The notes under the pieces: model-generated
What the model saw: only the letters and a program-made list of their open reading frames with translations
Told to the model about the DNA's origin: nothing
The model's database searches: none
Assembly: GCA_026008535.1 (NCBI GenBank)
Contig: BRKX01000009.1
Span: forward strand, 63,027,720-63,091,719
Length of the DNA stretch: 64,000 nt
Source of the DNA: Perilla frutescens
Taxonomy: Eukaryota; Streptophyta; Magnoliopsida; Lamiales; Lamiaceae
Direction: 5' to 3'
Position numbers and translations under genes: made by a program
Part shown: positions 59,701 through 64,000 of the stretch, piece by piece
How positions within the stretch are numbered: position 1 is the stretch's first letter
Layout: each line of letters begins with the position of its first letter

Positions 59701-62700
59701 TCAATGCTATAGACAGAAGTTGCCATGACAATAACAGAGAGAATATAATGTGAAAGAACAAAAATCACAATGCTACATACTGAAATGGTCAATCAGTATT
59801 TCCAGCATTTTAGCTAATTTGGGGCTGGGGGCACCATGGGAAACAGTTTGCTGCATTAGAAGTTTTGCTTTCAAAATAACTTCATTTCTGCTCAGCATTC
59901 GTGCAAATGGCCTGCATAATGGAACTGACTAAAGCTTAGAACAATAGGCAACTTCAAAGCACTAATATACCCCAAATAAGCAATCTACAATCTGATCACC
60001 AACTTATCCAGACATGCCAGCAAAAACTAGTACTTGTGTGTGTGTGTGTGTGTTTTCATTCATTTTAACTATTTTTATTTTGCTCAAAAGGAATATCTGA
60101 AAGCACATTGTTGATCAACAATTCTTAAATGAAAATAATGAAAGATTTACTTGGCATACCCTTTTTTCAATTTGTCATCAAGCATCTCAAATGCAGTCTT
60201 TATTCCATGGCTTGAAAGCAATTTCCTTACATGGCACAATGTAATAAGAGCTCCAAAATAACCTTCAATTTCGCTAAGCTTTGATGGAGGAGCGTCCAAA
60301 GGAGGCTTGAGGCGAAACATCTCCCTTGAATTAAGAAAATCACAGGGGCTCAACTGTAAATTACAAATACATCATCAAGATGAGCATTTAACCATGATAT
60401 GCTAGAACTGAAGTCTAGCGCCTGGCTTCATTGCCAGCCATATTTGCAGCCTCAACTAGCTAAACTAAGAAACCAAAACAGAACCATTATCAATGTTGCA
60501 GAGAGGAAATAACATGTCATGGAGCACCAAGCTTCTGACACAATTTAACCTGTAGTGGACTTTAGTGATAGTAATATGATGACCCTGTAGACCATATAAG
60601 AAATACATATACATTAAAAACTTTCTAGAGCTCTCCCTATGCTTTGCATTTATAGTTTTGTGTTCACCCTCTGAGATGCATCAATTATGACCTCTAGCTA
60701 AAATAGCAATCCATTAAAACTTGTACCAAACTAGTAGGCATAAATACACCAGATTATCTGCACCATTTATCAATTGTCATTTCCATCAAGATATTTTCAA
60801 GTTGAATAATTCCATAAGCAAGTAGACAAAAAAAAAACAAGAGAATACCATCGTTGATTGAACATGGTTGTGAATTTTCATTCTGCTAAAAGCATGTAAA
60901 CAAATTTGAGAATCTGGCAATCCAGAATTGTGAAGTGCTAAAATGAATTAATTAAGAAGAAATATTAGTTTAGAGATAAATAAAATGTGTTCCATATTGA
61001 ATATTTTGAGATACCTATTTGGTCATGCTTTGATAAAATTCTGAAACACCTTGTTAACAAATCTACAATGAAGAGCTACAAATAAGACAAAAACCTAAAA
61101 AATGTTGCTGAATCTTAAAGGTTTGAATGATAGGATACAGGAACGTACTGTCTGGATATCTCTCTTTGGAAGAAGTCCATATGGGCCAAGACGGGCAAGA
61201 AATGGGCGTCCAACTTCCAAAAGCAGATTATATACTTCAGCAGCTTTATCACCCATAGCAACCTAAAAAACTTTCTTATATTCTCATATGTATTTCATGG
61301 AGTATAACCCAGTTAATCATATAAGTAAGTAGTACCTGAATTAGTTCTATCTTTCTCTCATGCACATAAGGAAGTACATCAGGGTCACTTTCAGTTCGGT
61401 ATTCAAGTGTAGATAGTCGAAGATTGTCAATTACATTCTGGATTGTCTGCTGTTTAGCTGAATTATACCCAATAAGAATAATTTCATAAAAGCAGTTAAA
61501 ATATCAATCAATTCAACATCATCTTTCCGGTGGGTCTCTGTAGCACTTACATCCCGGTGTCGCGGTCAAAGCTAATATTCTCAGTTGGACATGAGTATCC
61601 ATCAACTGCAACATCAGTGTAAACAGTATCAGTTTATTTCAAGGAATAGGACAGGTGATTAGCAGGCAAGTTTTACCAAGCTCAAAGTTAGACTGTACTC
61701 AAGTATGTGCTCCACTTACATGCAGCTCAAAAAAGGTGTGATATTCATTTGTTTAGGCTGTACACAATTTTTATAGTTTAAAGTCAAAATCCAACTTTCT
61801 TCACTCCAAATAAATACTTATTAGCCTAGTTTTCAATGTTTTACATGTTATCAACATGAATTGGAGAAGTAGATTGTATAAGGGAATGAACCATAAAACT
61901 GATAAAATCAAAATTTTATAAACATCTCCCTTGCTATATAATGAGCTTTCCCAATCTAAAATATATAAATATACACTCAAGAACACAGGAAAGAAAGAAT
62001 GCATACCTCTCGGGCTACTACACAGTAGGCGTAGTTTCCCGAAGCACGATGTGCCTCATCAATCACCAGGCACACCAGATGCTTCACCAAACACGAGCCT
62101 ACAAAAAAAATTATTGAAGAAATTTTGAATTGAAGAAGCATACTAATATATTATATAAAAGAAAAGCAGATAAAATTCCTTATAATTCCTAATTCTTTTA
62201 GAAAGACATCCGCATAGCCAACAGACAAAAACAATGCAAAATCTGGAATATTTATTTAAGGGCATTTGAATCATAACATGTTTAATTCACTATTTTGCCA
62301 CAAAACGTTCACAAAGCAAGAAGAATGGAAAATTAGGGTTCAGCAAAACCATAATTTCTCGCTGCACAATTTGCTTAAATATGTCGTGAACCATGATATT
62401 TTTTTGTAATGCAAATTGGCAGCAAGTGCTACTGTCAGTAGAAATTTTAAATCGAAAATTCAGCTAATGCCAGTGTTTTTTAAAGCTTCGGAAGATTTAT
62501 AAATACTATAAAATCAAAGAAACTCCTAAATGACTGTCATGAATCATATGATAACTCTAGAAACACTTACTAATTTCTATTTCCCACATATGATGTTAGA
62601 TTATTCAAGTTTCCAATTTTGCAAATGCACTCCAATAACATATCACAAGAGGTTGAGAAACAAACCAGATTGTATATCCTTCTCTAACACTTGTGGAGTA

Positions 62701-63759
62701 ACAAAAAAAATTCGCTTGTTTTTCCAAAACTCTGCTCTTCTCGAAGGACTTGTCTGTCCCGTTAGATCAATAGTCCACTCCTAAGATCAGTTGAATGACA
62801 ACTTTCTAAGTATAGGTACTAACATAAACATAAGAAATGTAAGTCCAAGAATGTTGTATGATAGGCTTACTTGTGGAATTCCTACAATTTTATGACAAGC
62901 TTCTATCTGTTGCATCACTAGTGGTCGAGAAGGAGCAGCAAAAACAATCTTTCCTGCAAAAGAGAGTTGGCAAAATTGTTTAACAAAGACTTCTAGCATA
63001 ACATATTTGCAAATAAAGGGAAAAAAATAACATTATTATCAACATGATTTATCACATACAATTGCCATTCTATGAACTTTCTATAAATATTATTGGCAGT
63101 TCTATGATGTTGATTGGTGTACTTTCAGTTCAATAATTTACATATATCAATTCATCTTTACATATAAAATTCATTTCTGAGCTTAATAAAAAGTGTCGTT
63201 CCAATTGAATTACTCAGAGAAGCAATATGTTCTCATTTTGTGAGTACTCAAAGACTCATGAACATGTTTGTTTCCTAAATTATTTTTAACATATAAGGGA
63301 AAAGGATGCAAGAAGAATAATTTTTTTTTCAAATATATCAATAGAAATCCATGCAGTTTGCCCAAATTTATAATCAAATGTCATGGATTTATTACAAGAT
63401 CTCATGTTGGATATTCAGTGCCACTTAAGCCTTTGCGAAATCAGGTATTACTTTCAGAGAAACACCTAATTTTTGGGGCCATTAGGATCAAGCAAATGAA
63501 TAAAACATTTACGGGTCGTGTGTGAATTATTTTTTCATTGTATGAAGTGTTTGACTGAGTAAATATATTAATATGTTTTACATATTGATCAAGCAACAGA
63601 ACAGAATCACAATACCTTCAGGAAACCATCTGAAGAAGTTATACATAACAACGGCAGCAATAAGAGTTTTTCCAAGTCCTGTTGGCAATACCACTAAAGT
63701 ATTCGCAAAAAGTGCAGTCCGGGTGATAGATAACTGATAATCACGACAAGGGACGTTCA
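53746..63759 (-). CDS. FANCM: FANCM-type DNA helicase, 3' 21 exons (5' end beyond the right edge)
   Basis: Exons: 63616-63759, 62871-62953, 62666-62780, 62007-62098, 61551-61605, 61336-61457, 61149-61262, 60151-60353, 59781-59911, 58694-58754, 58543-58613, 57891-57940, 57664-57829, 57397-57524, 56956-57288, 56797-56863, 55625-56230, 54993-55535, 54724-54775, 54462-54611 and 53746-54286. Lengths total 3827 bp and every phase agrees (about 1274 codons). SF2 helicase motifs in order: I PTGLGKT, Ia FAAPSRPLVMQQ, II DEAH (62049-62060), III TATPG, then SRVIIFSNYRGSV, IVATSIGEEGLD and VI QRMGRTGRK. The C-terminal half is acidic and Ser-rich, with an SSYEDSFIDD-type motif and DMMAIYRRSLL near the end, and no ERCC4 nuclease domain, as in plant FANCM. 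Known role in Arabidopsis: suppression of non-interfering meiotic crossovers and processing of branched DNA in the nucleus. Confidence 0.93.
55180..55340 (-). repeat. FANCM: Internal tandem repeat in FANCM exon
   Basis: The residues CSS(S/P)IPVTKEMQTPL(S/T)KL.NTSS occur twice in a row (55264-55340 and 55187-55263), and the DNA copies are very similar. The repeat lies in the disordered C-terminal half, so it probably does not affect the helicase. Confidence 0.75.
57525..57663 (-). other. Putative U12-type AT-AC intron in FANCM
   Basis: On the minus strand the intron begins ATATCCTTTTC, carries TTTCCTTAAC (57533-57542) near its 3' end and finishes with AC (57526-57525). Joining at these sites gives GRVVVLACEGSELKGYMRKQ in frame. 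No GT-AG choice nearby keeps the frame. Length 139 bp. Confidence 0.85.
59152..59543 (-). mobile_element. TRIM (miniature LTR retrotransposon) in a FANCM intron
   Basis: Two direct LTR-like repeats, 59152-59283 and 59421-59543, flank a 137 bp interior. CTCAC is repeated perfectly at 59147-59151 and 59544-59548. On the minus strand each LTR runs TGTTA...TTAACA with a TATA box (GTATATAAGTGG). GAAAGGGGGATGGAT before the 3' LTR looks like a polypurine tract. No coding capacity. The copy at 59152 has an extra 8-9 bp. Confidence 0.88.
60036..60053 (+). repeat. (GT)n microsatellite in a FANCM intron
   Basis: About nine GT units between exons 60151-60353 and 59781-59911. Confidence 0.8.
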
Positions 63760-64000
63760 CTGCCATAAACAACAAGTAGAAGAGTAAATTTTAAAGTTGA
63801 GAACCTCCCAATGGAACTCTTACCTGTAGAAATGTTTGAAAGGAGCTTGTAACAAGAAACTGGAAACATGAAGCTCACAATGAACTTCAATTTCATACAC
63901 GAAATCTTTCTAAAAGCAATAATTAAATTATGTTGAAGTTTCGTTGAAAAAGTGCTAAGGCACAATCACACTTATCAACAATGAACGTTTTGAAAAATGA

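Overview
The window is nuclear DNA from a flowering plant, most likely a eudicot. Genes have many short AT-rich introns and plant-style splice sites. The gene content is wall-associated kinases, a plant deoxynucleoside kinase and FANCM. The spacers are packed with plant transposons: Ty1/copia, Ty3-type LTRs, CACTA, Mutator-like elements, hAT-like and Tourist-like MITEs, and a TRIM. I cannot name the species.

Positions 1-42200 hold a cluster of six wall-associated kinase (WAK/WAKL) genes. Five are on the minus strand: WAK-1 (1-1901, cut by the window edge), WAK-2 (9271-11699), WAK-3 (13669-17530), WAK-4 (19089-21618) and WAK-6 (39336-42189). WAK-5 (35883-38740) is on the plus strand. The complete genes share one layout: a secreted galacturonan-binding (GUB_WAK) and EGF exon, a calcium-binding EGF exon, and a transmembrane plus Ser/Thr kinase exon, all joined by phase-1 introns. 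Only WAK-2 and WAK-5 look fully intact. WAK-3 has its signal peptide out of frame, WAK-4 has lost its 5' end at a duplication breakpoint, and WAK-6 has a frameshift just after the kinase domain. A stray plus-strand kinase fragment (18890-18981), direct duplications and a gene-conversion-like tract show the cluster is still being rearranged.

Transposons fill the spaces between the WAK genes. A degenerate Ty3-type retroelement complex (2975-8016) interrupts a MITE. A full-length but dead Ty1/copia element (24960-33047) carries perfect TTCGC target duplications. It is itself interrupted by a solo LTR and sits inside an older inverted-repeat element that also holds a second solo LTR. Positions 42200-49300 are a gene-free run of DNA transposons, several with clear target-site duplications.

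Positions 49342-52043 (+) encode a plastid- or mitochondrion-type deoxyribonucleoside kinase with five exons. Positions 53746 to beyond the right edge (-) encode FANCM, the SF2 DNA helicase that limits meiotic crossovers. I resolved 21 FANCM exons; their lengths sum to a clean reading frame of about 1274 codons. One FANCM intron (57525-57663) has the hallmarks of a U12-type AT-AC intron, and another carries a complete miniature LTR retrotransposon (TRIM).
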